The notes below the pieces were generated by a model. It was not told the DNA's origin. It made no database searches and worked only from the letters and a program-made list of their open reading frames with translations. Shown here in pieces: positions 6,729-13,508 of a stretch of 16,044 nt of DNA. This DNA is from Deltaproteobacteria bacterium (GTDB taxonomy: Bacteria > Desulfobacterota_E > Deferrimicrobia > Deferrimicrobiales > Deferrimicrobiaceae), in NCBI GenBank assembly GCA_023489025.1, contig JAMDCN010000004.1, positions 1-16,044 of the forward strand, read 5' to 3'. The position numbers were made by a program, and so were the translations under genes. How positions within the stretch are numbered: position 1 is the first letter of the stretch; each line of letters begins with the position of its first letter.

Positions 6729-7379
6729 ATGGGAAGGCGAAATCCGTTAACCGGCAAGCTGACGGAAAATTGGAAAGAGACAGTTTCCAATGAAATCGAG
6801 CGTCGATTCTCCGATGTCAATTCCGCCGGCTCGAAGAAAACATATCTCCGAATCCTCGAACATGAATCCACCGTAGACGCGGTGAAACGCATGAGCGTTG
6901 CCGCCGGCGGGAAAGGGCTTCAACCCCGAATCATCCTCGACGCGATGGGCGAGTGTAAAAAATCCTTGTCCCGTTCCTGGCCACCGCCGGAACCGATCCT
7001 CAAAAAAGATATTGCCGACCTGAAACGCATACAGCGAAAAATTAAAAATCTCATTTCGTTTGGAGTGCAGCCGGAATTTTTCGGACTGTACGGAAGGAAT
7101 GTTTCACTCCCCCGCCGAACATTCACCGATGAACAAATCCTCGAATGTATGGCGATGGCCGAGGCGACCTTGCGGTATACCGCGAGCGTGCAAACGAAAC
7201 GTAATGTCGGGAAACCATCGGACCCCCGGAAACGCGACCTCGCGGCGAACCTCGAAAAACTGTTTCGGGTAAATTTACACGCTCCCGTTTTCGGCGCAAT
7301 CGGCGATTGGATAAAGGCCGCGTTTGATGACAAAACCAAGTGGCCGGCCGAACGAGTGAAGGACCTGCTTAAAAAATAG
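6729..7379 (+). CDS. Orphan 216-residue protein, candidate cargo gene
   Basis: I do not recognise this protein. It is soluble, basic and mostly helical. A Lys/Arg-rich middle (residues about 90-110, ILKKDIADLKRIQRKIKN) is followed by a C-terminal segment with RDLAANLEKLF and VFGAIGDWIKAAF. AGGAGGT lies six bases before the ATG. The gene is set apart from its neighbours by the three-way-junction element upstream and a strong terminator directly after its stop codon, and its codons look somewhat less GC-rich. Such an independent unit between integrase and regulators is where P4-like satellites and PICIs often carry accessory, including anti-phage, genes. The defence idea is positional inference only. 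Confidence 0.75.
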   Translation: MGRRNPLTGKLTENWKETVSNEIERRFSDVNSAGSKKTYLRILEHESTVDAVKRMSVAAGGKGLQPRIILDAMGECKKSLSRSWPPPEPILKKDIADLKRIQRKIKNLISFGVQPEFFGLYGRNVSLPRRTFTDEQILECMAMAEATLRYTASVQTKRNVGKPSDPRKRDLAANLEKLFRVNLHAPVFGAIGDWIKAAFDDKTKWPAERVKDLLKK

Positions 7380-7403
7380 CGGGGGATGATATTCCCCCGT
7401 TTT
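7380..7403 (+). terminator. Rho-independent terminator after the 216-aa gene
   Basis: A 7-bp stem CGGGGGA / TCCCCCG with loop TGATAT is followed by TTTT. It begins one base after the stop codon of the preceding gene, so it separates the left part of the element from the regulator and replication operon. Confidence 0.82.
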
Positions 7404-7504
7404 CGTATTATAACCCCTCGTAATATAAGGCATTTCCCTTGCCAGCGTTCCTCCGCGCATTTTAAGATGACCCCATACCCGGGAGATTCCGGGGCGGAGG
7501 GGCG

Positions 7505-7723
7505 ATGGAAGGGAACACGATTTCAGCTATCAGGGCTCGCCGGCTGCTGCTCGGAAAACGTCTTGACGATGTAGCAGGACCCGCCGGAATTTCCTCCCCC
7601 TTCCTCTCTCGCCTGGAACGTGGACAACGGGGCGTCTCGGCTAACGTCCTCCGGCGCCTTGCGGCGACCTTAGACCTTCCCCCCGAAATGCTGTTCACCG
7701 ATGACGCCGAGGCCGGCCGATGA
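7505..7723 (+). CDS. XRE-family HTH regulator, probable element repressor
   Basis: A 72-residue protein consisting almost wholly of a Cro/CI-type helix-turn-helix. Motifs are ISAIRARRLLLGKRLDDVA, SSPFLSRLERGQRGVS (recognition helix and the typical ERG turn) and VLRRLAATLDLPPEMLF. It is the first gene of a tightly overlapping operon (ATGA overlap with the next gene). GGAGG lies about four bases upstream of the ATG. The AT-rich leader (7404-7465) contains related CGTATTATAA and CGTAATATAA copies and a weak TTGCCA-N17-TTAAGA promoter. As a short leader regulator it may control the replication operon. Confidence 0.85.
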   Translation: MEGNTISAIRARRLLLGKRLDDVAGPAGISSPFLSRLERGQRGVSANVLRRLAATLDLPPEMLFTDDAEAGR

Positions 7724-7944
7724 CGGACCTCGAACGCTTGCGCTCCGTCCCCGAACGCGGGGCGATGGAGATCACCGGCTTTCCGATTAAGACCTTGCAG
7801 AATTGGAGGGGGCTCCGCAAGGGGCCGCCTTACTACAAGGTGGGCCGGAGCGTGAGGTATCGCGTCGGGGACCTGCTCGACTTCATGGAAAACTGCCGAG
7901 TGGACCCGGGCGCCGTCCCCCGGCGCGGGAGGCCGGGACGATGA
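7720..7944 (+). CDS. AlpA/excisionase-like HTH protein
   Basis: A 74-residue winged-helix protein of the HTH_17/excisionase type. It has a helix-turn-helix (GFPIKTLQNWRGLRKGPPYYKVG) followed by a wing and helix (RSVRYRVGDLLDFMENC). Such proteins act as excision factors for the cognate integrase or as transcription activators (AlpA in P4-like elements). The start overlaps the XRE stop (ATGA) and the stop overlaps the next start (ATGA). The C-terminal tail is Arg/Pro/Gly-rich. Confidence 0.83.
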   Translation: MTDLERLRSVPERGAMEITGFPIKTLQNWRGLRKGPPYYKVGRSVRYRVGDLLDFMENCRVDPGAVPRRGRPGR

Positions 7945-8105
7945 TGAACGCGCCGACTCCCTCGACCCCTCCCCGCGGGACTCGCGTCACGATGCCCGTC
8001 CAGGCGATGCGGCTCCGACCGCTCCCGGCCCGTGACCTCTGGACGACCGAGAGGCTGCGGTCCTTATTCCGGCGGCGGCCACTACCGAGGAGGGGGAAGG
8101 GATGA
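7941..8105 (+). CDS. Small basic protein (54 aa) bridging xis-like and primase genes
   Basis: This 54-residue frame starts with an ATGA overlap with the previous gene and ends with an ATGA overlap with the primase-polymerase gene. Linkage on both sides supports real translation even though the sequence matches nothing I know. It is Arg/Pro-rich (RLRPLPARDLWTTERLRSLF) and without clear domains. It may simply serve to couple translation from the regulators to the replication gene. Confidence 0.5.
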   Translation: MMNAPTPSTPPRGTRVTMPVQAMRLRPLPARDLWTTERLRSLFRRRPLPRRGKG

Positions 8106-9892
8106 CGGACTTCCTCCCCCCAGGTGTTCACCCTGCTTTGCGGGGCAAGCCCTTCTTTCCCTGTTCCGCCGACAAGCGGCCAGCGTTCGACCTTCTCCCT
8201 AAATCGCCGGAGGGGAAGCCCACCTGGGCACCTTTCCGGAAGCGCCTGGCCACGCCGGAGGAGATGACGCGCTGGAAGGGGCACCTGGGGCCGTGGGGGA
8301 TGCCTTGCGGGGCGCTCTCCGGATTCGTCGTGCTCGACTTCGATGTACCCGAAGGGCCGAAGCTCTACGAGGCGAAGTATGACGGCGCCGAACTCCCGCC
8401 GACGGCGATGACGCCGAGGGGCGGATACCATGCCCTCCATGCCTACCAGGAGGGGATCACCGTCCCGAACGACGTGAAGCTCATCCCCGGGCTCGACGTC
8501 CGGAGCGAGGGCGGGTATGTCATCATCCCATCCGCCTATCAGGACGGGCGGACGTGGACCATTCCCCCGGATAAACCCGCTCCACCGCTCCCCGGCTGGT
8601 TTCTGTCGTGCCTCAATAAACCGACCGCTCCCGCGGCGCCGGAGGGCGTCGGCGAGGCCGACGGGCTCCCCGCGGGAGTGGGAGAAGGCCAGCGGAACGA
8701 TACCGCGGCCCGGCTCGCGGGGCGATACCTTGCGAAAGGGCTTTCACCGGAAGAAACGTATTCGATCCTCTCCCGATGGAACCGGAAGAACCGGCCGGCT
8801 CTCGGGGATGAAGAACTGCGAGCGATCATTTTCAGCATCGCAAGGAAGGAACGGGAGAAGGCGCCGCTCATCGAACTGGTGGACTCCTCCGACTTATCCC
8901 GGCTGGCAGGGACGCCGAAGGTGAAGATCATCGACCCGTTTCTCTCCGCGGGCTCCAAGAACATCCTCGCGGGCTGGCAGGGCTCCTACAAGTCCACGCT
9001 GATGCTTAACCTGGCCGTCTGCATCCGGAACGGGCTTCCCCTCTTCGGTCGGTTCGACTGCACGCAAGGTCGTGTCCTCTACGTTGACCGGGAGAACAAC
9101 CCGGAACTGACCAATCTCCGCGTCGAGAAAATCGCGAGGGGAGTCCACGGGGCGCATGGCGGGATTACCTTCCAATTCCCGAAGGAGAAACCCGACCTCG
9201 CCGACAAGCGGGTGCGGGAGGCGTACATCCGGACCATCGAAAAAGAAAAGATTGACCTCGCCATCTTCGATTCGTTTCTCTGCTTCTTCAACCTTCGGAA
9301 CGAGAACGACAACACCGAAGTGCGCGGCGTTCTTGAACAGGTGAGCGAGATCCCCGCGAGGACCGGCGCCGCGATCCTGTTCATCGACCATGCAGGAAAG
9401 GCGTCGCCGGAGAAGGCGAAGGCGGGAATCCGGGTGACACCTCGGGGGGCCTCCGCGAAGGGCGACTGGGCCGACATGGTAATGACGATTGAAGAACGCG
9501 AGGACGAAGCCCGCAAACTCCGCCTCCTCCGTTTCTCGAAGACCCGATACAACTTGCCCCTGCCTTCCATGCTGCTCGAGGTGGGGACGAACCTGGTATT
9601 CGTCCCGTCGGGGACAGACGAGATATGCCCCGTCTTCACCGTTCGACAGACGGTTGATGACAAGCCCGGCATCGGTGCAACCGAACTTTACACGGCTCTG
9701 ATGAAGGCCACCGGCTGCGGAAAACGGACGGCGATCACGTCCACCGGACGGGCGGTCGAACTCGGCTTCATTCGTCGGCACGGGAAGACGAAGCCGGTCA
9801 ACTACTACCCCGCGTTTATTCGTGAAATAGGCGATTGCACCAATAATGAGGACACCGAAAGCAAGGAGGGAAAACTCCTTGAATACCAATAG
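8102..9892 (+). CDS. Bifunctional primase-polymerase / RepA-like ATPase (replication protein)
   Basis: A 596-residue replication protein. Residues about 5-170 form a PrimPol domain: LDFDVPEG gives the metal-binding D79/D81, RGGYH includes H110, and GLDVRSEGGYVIIPSA includes D132. Residues about 196-250 resemble the helical PriCT linker. From about 275 comes a RecA-fold helicase/ATPase of the RepA/AAA_25 kind, with Walker A GWQGSYKST (K297; Tyr where Gly normally precedes the Lys), VLYVDREN (D329), LAIFDSF (D390) and a strand ILFIDHAGK (D429-H430). The tail (about 520-570) looks like a winged helix. It would prime and unwind satellite DNA, probably at the adjacent iterons. GGAGG lies upstream and the start overlaps the 54-aa gene. 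Confidence 0.9.
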   Translation: MTDFLPPGVHPALRGKPFFPCSADKRPAFDLLPKSPEGKPTWAPFRKRLATPEEMTRWKGHLGPWGMPCGALSGFVVLDFDVPEGPKLYEAKYDGAELPPTAMTPRGGYHALHAYQEGITVPNDVKLIPGLDVRSEGGYVIIPSAYQDGRTWTIPPDKPAPPLPGWFLSCLNKPTAPAAPEGVGEADGLPAGVGEGQRNDTAARLAGRYLAKGLSPEETYSILSRWNRKNRPALGDEELRAIIFSIARKEREKAPLIELVDSSDLSRLAGTPKVKIIDPFLSAGSKNILAGWQGSYKSTLMLNLAVCIRNGLPLFGRFDCTQGRVLYVDRENNPELTNLRVEKIARGVHGAHGGITFQFPKEKPDLADKRVREAYIRTIEKEKIDLAIFDSFLCFFNLRNENDNTEVRGVLEQVSEIPARTGAAILFIDHAGKASPEKAKAGIRVTPRGASAKGDWADMVMTIEEREDEARKLRLLRFSKTRYNLPLPSMLLEVGTNLVFVPSGTDEICPVFTVRQTVDDKPGIGATELYTALMKATGCGKRTAITSTGRAVELGFIRRHGKTKPVNYYPAFIREIGDCTNNEDTESKEGKLLEYQ

Positions 9893-9951
9893 GTTGCGGA
9901 TTGGTGCATTGGTGCAGTCCCTCTATATAAGATCTATAGTACTGCACCAAT
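9836..9951. other. Iteron cluster: candidate replication origin
   Basis: Four exact copies of the 9-mer ATTGGTGCA occur: inverted at 9836-9844, direct at 9900-9908 and 9908-9916 (sharing one base), and inverted at 9943-9951. A one-mismatch copy lies inside the replication gene at 9671-9679. The last two exact copies form an 11-bp inverted repeat (9908-9918 and 9941-9951) around an AT-rich 22-bp centre. Iterons beside a rep/primase gene with an AT-rich core are the usual layout of an origin in P4-like satellites and plasmids. Confidence 0.65.
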
Positions 9952-9979
9952 CGTTTTCGCCGGTCCTCGGCGGTGGGAA

Positions 9980-10174
9980 ATGACCTCCAAAAAGCCCATC
10001 CCCTGCTACCTTTGCGGGCGCCCCGTCCGGCACCTCGGGGCCGTTCGATGGGATGGATCCGGCGACCCGGAGGGCGGCTATCTGACAGACCTGCATCCCG
10101 TCTGCTCCGAGTGCATGGCCGATCCGGAGGTGCGGCTGATGCTGACAGCGAACGAGGCGGAGGTGGCGCATTGA
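9980..10174 (+). CDS. Small zinc-ribbon protein (64 aa)
   Basis: A 64-residue protein with two CxxC pairs, PCYLCGRP (C9, C12) and PVCSECMA (C42, C45), the spacing of a small zinc ribbon. It follows the candidate origin directly. The ribosome binding site is weak (GGTGGGAA). An alternative frame across the same stretch lacks any motif, so this frame is preferred. Function is unknown; small Zn-ribbon proteins in phages and satellites often bind nucleic acid or modulate host proteins. Confidence 0.65.
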   Translation: MTSKKPIPCYLCGRPVRHLGAVRWDGSGDPEGGYLTDLHPVCSECMADPEVRLMLTANEAEVAH

Positions 10175-10214
10175 ATCCCCATCCCCACGACGCTGGCCTG
10201 CGAGACGCTGGATA

Positions 10215-10331
10215 GTGGCACGCTGGAGGTACTGGGGCGACCTAGGCAGGCGGGTACCCCGCGACCCCGATGTGTGGCTACAGACCGGCAATTTTACAGC
10301 CCTTTTTGTTGTTGCGGGCAAGGAGGCATGA
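10215..10331 (+). CDS. Possible 38-aa protein ahead of the small terminase
   Basis: A GTG-started frame of 38 codons (beginning MARWRYWGDLGRR) ends in TGA directly abutting the ATG of the small terminase gene. Such abutment suggests coupling, but no clear ribosome binding site precedes the GTG. The hairpin GCGGG-TAC-CCCGC (10250-10262) lies within it. It may instead be a non-coding leader or packaging region. Confidence 0.28.
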   Translation: MARWRYWGDLGRRVPRDPDVWLQTGNFTALFVVAGKEA

Positions 10332-10877
10332 ATGAACGCTGAAAGCCCGAAGAAGGCCGATTTCGCAAGGTTTTTCAACATATCCCTGACGACCTTCAGT
10401 AACTGGCGGCGGCAAGGGTGCCCGGACAGTTCCTTCCCGGCCGCCGCTGCCTGGCGAACCCGCCGCGATCTGCAGGCCGCGGGGATGGACCCGGCGCCCA
10501 CCGGGCGGTTAGAGGCGATTCAGGTCGAGCATTTCCGGCGGTGGTTTCAGCTGGAGGAGCGCATCGAGGAGCTCAACGCGATTCCCGGCGATGTCGATGC
10601 TCGCGGCCATTTCGGCCCGCAGTCTGTATTGAAGGTCAGCGGCCTCGTCATCGCGGCCCTTCAACGGGAGATGCTCGATCTTCCCATGAGGCTCCTTCAA
10701 GGCTGCGCTGACCCCCGCGACCTTCCTCTGGCCCTCTACGAGATCGTGTTCGAGGCGCTCGATCGAGTCCGCGGCGCTGGCGATGAGGATTCTCCCAATG
10801 ATGAAGATTCTCCCTCCCCTCTCCCGGCTGGACACCGGGCGCGGAAGGCCGGAAAGGCCGCGGAGGATATTCGGTGA
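10332..10877 (+). CDS. Nu1-like terminase small subunit (TerS)
   Basis: A 181-residue protein whose N-terminus (about 6-45) resembles the winged helix-turn-helix of lambda Nu1: KKADFARFFNISLTTFSNWRRQGCP, then an Ala-rich helix. The middle (about 55-140) is helical and could mediate oligomerisation. The tail is Asp/Ser/Pro- then Lys/Arg-rich. TerS recognises the packaging site and recruits the large terminase. No large terminase is encoded in the element, so it would have to use a helper phage's, as PICI small terminases do. AGGAGG lies five bases before the ATG. It is directly upstream of the capsid gene, although phage order would put terminase L and portal between them. Confidence 0.65.
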   Translation: MNAESPKKADFARFFNISLTTFSNWRRQGCPDSSFPAAAAWRTRRDLQAAGMDPAPTGRLEAIQVEHFRRWFQLEERIEELNAIPGDVDARGHFGPQSVLKVSGLVIAALQREMLDLPMRLLQGCADPRDLPLALYEIVFEALDRVRGAGDEDSPNDEDSPSPLPAGHRARKAGKAAEDIR

Positions 10878-10899
10878 ACGACGATTCGAAAAAATTCTG

Positions 10900-10914
10900 T
10901 CACGCCATGCGTGA
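10900..10914. promoter_or_regulatory. Short perfect hairpin upstream of the capsid gene
   Basis: TCACGC-CAT-GCGTGA is a perfect 6-bp stem with a 3-base loop, ending just before the AAAGGAG ribosome binding site of the capsid gene. It could tune translation or bind a protein. It has no T-tract and is not a terminator. Confidence 0.35.
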
Positions 10915-10929
10915 TGAAAGGAGCAAGTC

Positions 10930-11982
10930 ATGAGCGCATTGAAAGCACGGCCGTACGAACCGGAACGGAAGGAAGCGGATTTTTCCATCCTCGGCTACCT
11001 GCGGCATCGTCTCGAAGGGGGCGACGAAGGCACACCCGAGGCGCGGTACGTCGCCGCGTTGAACCAGATGAAGAACATCGAGATTGCGCGGATCGGGGAT
11101 TACCTCCCCGGGCGTGCGCTCGGCAACGTGCGGGCGATGAACATCACAACCGACTCGGCCGGCGGGTTCCTCGTCGCGGACGAGATCCGGCCGGATGATT
11201 TCGTGCACGCGCTCGGAAACGTCCTTCTTGCGAACCGTCTCGGCGTCGAGACGTGGCCCGGTCTCGTCGGAAACGTCATGGTCCCTTCGGGGGCGAGCGC
11301 GGCGCAACACTACTGGCTCGGCGATGACGGGACGGCCCCGACCGAAAGCCCCGTGAGCTTCGGAGGCGCCGGTCTCAAGCCGCACACGGTCGGGGCACTC
11401 CTCCCGCCGATTTCCCGAAACCTGGTCCTGCTCGGCGCTCGGAAATCGACGGAGCGGATCCTGCAAGGAATGCTCCGCCGGGCCGTCGCCAGCGGGATCG
11501 ACACGGCGCTTTTCGCGGGCAGCGGCGTGGACGGGCAACCGTCGGGAATCCTCGTGACCCCGGGGATCGATTCTGCAGACGGGACGAACTTCAGTCGCAC
11601 GAAGGCGCTCGCGCGGCTCAAGGTCCTCGAAGATGAGAACGTCGCGACCGAGAACGCCGCATGGGTCGGTCCCCCTGGTGTCGCGCAAGCTCTGAGAGGC
11701 CGCGAGCAGGGAGCTGCCGGATATCCTCCCTTCCTCTTAAACGACGACAACAAAATGTGCGGTCGTCCGTTTTACGTGACCAACGCGATCCCCCCGGGGA
11801 CGCTCCTGCTCGGAAACTTCCCGGAAGGCGTGGTCCTCCCGACTTGGGGGCCGGGTCCGGAAATCATCATCGACGACAAGACGCGAAGCAAGGAAGGGCA
11901 AGTCCGAATCGTCTGTCTCGCCTCGGTCGACATTTTCGTCCGCCGGACGGCGTGCTTCGCACTCTCAACGGGGGTTTCATAA
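10930..11982 (+). CDS. HK97-fold phage major capsid protein
   Basis: A 350-residue capsid subunit. Hallmarks are SAGGFLVADEI (76-86) at the start of the shell domain, HYWLGDDGTAPTES (127-140), and ALFAGSGVDGQPSGIL (193-208). These match the gp5/HK97-fold family (Phage_capsid). Residues 1-75 correspond to the N-terminal region that is often a scaffold-like delta domain; it is shorter than HK97's 102 residues. No maturation protease, portal or scaffold gene is present in the element. AAAGGAG precedes the ATG and the stop overlaps the next start (TAATG). A satellite-encoded capsid subunit could build or resize shells completed by a helper phage. Confidence 0.92.
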   Translation: MSALKARPYEPERKEADFSILGYLRHRLEGGDEGTPEARYVAALNQMKNIEIARIGDYLPGRALGNVRAMNITTDSAGGFLVADEIRPDDFVHALGNVLLANRLGVETWPGLVGNVMVPSGASAAQHYWLGDDGTAPTESPVSFGGAGLKPHTVGALLPPISRNLVLLGARKSTERILQGMLRRAVASGIDTALFAGSGVDGQPSGILVTPGIDSADGTNFSRTKALARLKVLEDENVATENAAWVGPPGVAQALRGREQGAAGYPPFLLNDDNKMCGRPFYVTNAIPPGTLLLGNFPEGVVLPTWGPGPEIIIDDKTRSKEGQVRIVCLASVDIFVRRTACFALSTGVS

Positions 11983-12215
11983 TGTGGCCCTCGACGCGGG
12001 ACGACCGGCCCGGCATGGACACCAGGACGAAATATCCGACGCGCACCGTCGAGGTGGTCGCCACGACGTGCGCTCCGATCCCGGGCTTCCTGTTCGGTGG
12101 CCGCCGGGTAGAGGAAGGGGAACAGGTACGCCTCCCGACCATCGACGCTCAGGACCTTGTGCGCCGGGGCAAGGCCCGCATCATCCCGGACACGGAAACG
12201 ATGGAAATGTTGTGA
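11982..12215 (+). CDS. Small post-capsid protein (77 aa)
   Basis: A 77-residue protein that starts on the last base of the capsid stop codon (TAATG), so it is translationally coupled to capsid synthesis. The pattern VEEGEQVRLPTIDAQDLVRRGKARII resembles the short domain found in many small phage head-region proteins, such as the FluMu N-terminal-like domain, where a 'pathway-to-glycine, acidic, LV-x-x-GKA' pattern recurs. A head-associated or decoration role is possible; the family call is tentative. Confidence 0.62.
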   Translation: MWPSTRDDRPGMDTRTKYPTRTVEVVATTCAPIPGFLFGGRRVEEGEQVRLPTIDAQDLVRRGKARIIPDTETMEML

Positions 12216-12538
12216 GACCTGCGGCGGGGGATCCATCGCCCCTTTCCACGTCGAGCCCGGGCGGCGTCGCCGCAGACCCCGGGCGTTTTCCCTCCTTCGG
12301 GGCGGGGGACGGTCTTACCGGGCCGTCTCCCGCGTTTCCCTGCCGATCCTGCGGTGGTTTCGTCCGGATCGAACAGGAGCACCGGCTATGCGACGACTGT
12401 TTGACCCGGTACATCGGGTGCGCCATCGGGAAGTATTGCGCCGCGTGCGCCGTCAACCCGTCGGGATGCCGTGATTTCCGATGCGACTTGTACCACGTCC
12501 GGATGAGGAGGAAAGAACGTGAAGAAGCGGCGGCGTAG
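12212..12538 (+). CDS. Cys-rich probable zinc-binding protein (about 108 aa)
   Basis: The frame starts with GTG overlapping the previous stop (GTGA). The first 45 residues are Pro/Ser/Gly-rich and low in complexity. The C-terminal half carries many Cys: FPCRSCGGF, LCDDCLTRY, KYCAACAVNPSGC and FRCDLYH, suggesting two or more metal sites. It ends in a basic helix (MRRKEREEA). The ribosome binding site is weak, so a later start is possible. Function is unknown. It is one of three small Cys-rich proteins in the element. Confidence 0.55.
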   Translation: MRPAAGDPSPLSTSSPGGVAADPGRFPSFGAGDGLTGPSPAFPCRSCGGFVRIEQEHRLCDDCLTRYIGCAIGKYCAACAVNPSGCRDFRCDLYHVRMRRKEREEAAA

Positions 12539-12731
12539 GATCGACCCCGCGAAGGCGGCACGCGCAGCGGGGGGCGATCCGGGGTGGTACGCGGGGATCC
12601 CGACGCCGGAGCGGACCTTCTACTGCTGCGGACGATGCAGCACGGAGTCCGCGACCGTCCACAGGCCGGGGGAACCGTGCCTGAAATGCCGGTTGCAGGA
12701 GAGAACGGTCCCCAAAGCGTCAACGGGATGA
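12519..12731 (+). CDS. Small zinc-ribbon protein (70 aa)
   Basis: A 70-residue protein with a GTG start at 12519, supported by AGGAGG seven bases upstream, overlapping the previous gene by 20 bp. The N-terminus is strongly basic (MKKRRRR). A single zinc ribbon follows: YCCGRCSTES, then GEPCLKCRLQ. A basic segment plus ribbon suggests nucleic-acid binding. It is the last gene of the capsid operon before an AT-richer gap. Confidence 0.68.
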   Translation: MKKRRRRIDPAKAARAAGGDPGWYAGIPTPERTFYCCGRCSTESATVHRPGEPCLKCRLQERTVPKASTG

Positions 12732-12781
12732 CGCGGCATCCGGCGACCGCCTCGTGGACGTTTTCGTAATTACCGCGTTCC

Positions 12782-12810
12782 TTGCAACTGACTGATGCTG
12801 TCCATATATC
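12782..12810 (+). promoter_or_regulatory. Possible promoter of the last satellite gene
   Basis: TTGCAA (12782-12787), a 17-bp spacer and TATATC (12805-12810) lie in the AT-richer gap 12732-12907. The -10 overlaps the inverted repeat CATAT-N6-ATATG. This suggests the gene at 12908 is expressed and regulated apart from the capsid operon. Confidence 0.35.
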
Positions 12811-12907
12811 GGGATATGAGGAAATGTAGAATCGTTATTTAAAAGTACAGTCCCTTATTGGCGCGGCTTTGCAGTTCATCGAATATTATTGATGCAACGG
12901 AGGTGCG

Positions 12908-13249
12908 ATGCCGTCAAGTCCGAGAGGCTGGCTCTGCAAGGCGGTCTATACCCTCGACGCGCAGGGGCGGACCTTCTCCCCACAAATGGACCGGATCCGC
13001 GGGACGGGGCCGAGGTATTCCCGAGAGGAAGCATTGAGCGTGAAGATCATCGCGGAGCGGGCGTCGAAGGCGTGCACGTCAAACGGCGTCGGGTACGCGC
13101 TCCTGATGCGGTTCTACCTCGGAGAGGCGTCCTGGTGGAGCTTCACGGAACAGGAACAGGCGATCCTCCGGAAGACCATCCGGCATTTCTCGAAGGCGCT
13201 CCGCGAGGCGGGGTTCCTGCCGGAGGAAGAAAAAGAAATCATCCCCTGA
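12908..13249 (+). CDS. Hypothetical protein at the right end of the element (113 aa)
   Basis: A 113-residue protein with GGAGG four bases upstream of the ATG. It is rich in amphipathic helices (EEALSVKIIAERASKAC, FTEQEQAILRKTIRHFSKAL) and ends in an acidic tail (LPEEEKEII). I recognise no family. It is the only gene between the AT-richer gap and the right att, and it probably has its own promoter, so it may be a late regulator or another cargo gene. A longer overlapping frame (12889-13377) lacks protein-like composition and is rejected. Confidence 0.68.
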   Translation: MPSSPRGWLCKAVYTLDAQGRTFSPQMDRIRGTGPRYSREEALSVKIIAERASKACTSNGVGYALLMRFYLGEASWWSFTEQEQAILRKTIRHFSKALREAGFLPEEEKEIIP

Positions 13250-13330
13250 CGCGTTCCGTCCCCGGCAGGAATACCCCACACGCGAAGCAGGAGCCCTCAG
13301 GAGGCGACGGCAGGGAAGAAAAAGGGCCGG

Positions 13331-13354
13331 AGTGGGGGAAGTGGCGGGGGAAAT
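13331..13354. repeat. Right-end arm-type repeats
   Basis: AGTGGGGGAAGT (13331-13342) is identical to 4967-4978 at the left end. It is followed by GGCGGGGGAAAT (13343-13354), a relative of 4955-4966. The same tandem pair in the same orientation inside both att sites supports their role as integrase arm sites. Confidence 0.6.
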
Positions 13355-13373
13355 TATACTCGACCGAAACAGG

Positions 13374-13416
13374 ATAAAAAGAAAGGGAACCGCATCTCTG
13401 CGATTCCCTTATGTTT

Positions 13417-13417
<1 letters not shown>
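13374..13417. terminator. Bidirectional terminator between the satellite and tRNA-fMet
   Basis: A 12-bp stem (13383-13394 with 13399-13410, one wobble) has a four-base loop, which reads as the GNRA loop GAGA on the minus strand. On the minus strand it is followed by TCTTTTTA and can end tRNA-fMet transcripts. On the plus strand it is followed by ATGTTTTTT and can end satellite transcripts before they run antisense into the tRNA. The hairpin is element-borne, lying just inside the right att. Confidence 0.82.
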
Positions 13418-13495
<78 letters not shown>

Positions 13496-13508
13496 TCATG
13501 AACAATTA

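Noticed and set aside
8894..9889. 331-aa minus-strand frame
   Set aside because: It is antisense to the primase-polymerase/ATPase gene, which has clear Walker motifs and PrimPol residues.
10900..11688. 262-aa minus-strand frame
   Set aside because: It is antisense to the capsid gene, which is clearly coding by homology.
12889..13377. 162-aa frame overlapping the 113-aa gene
   Set aside because: It crosses the integrase arm repeats, has an Arg/Gly-rich shadow composition, and has a poorer start than 12908.
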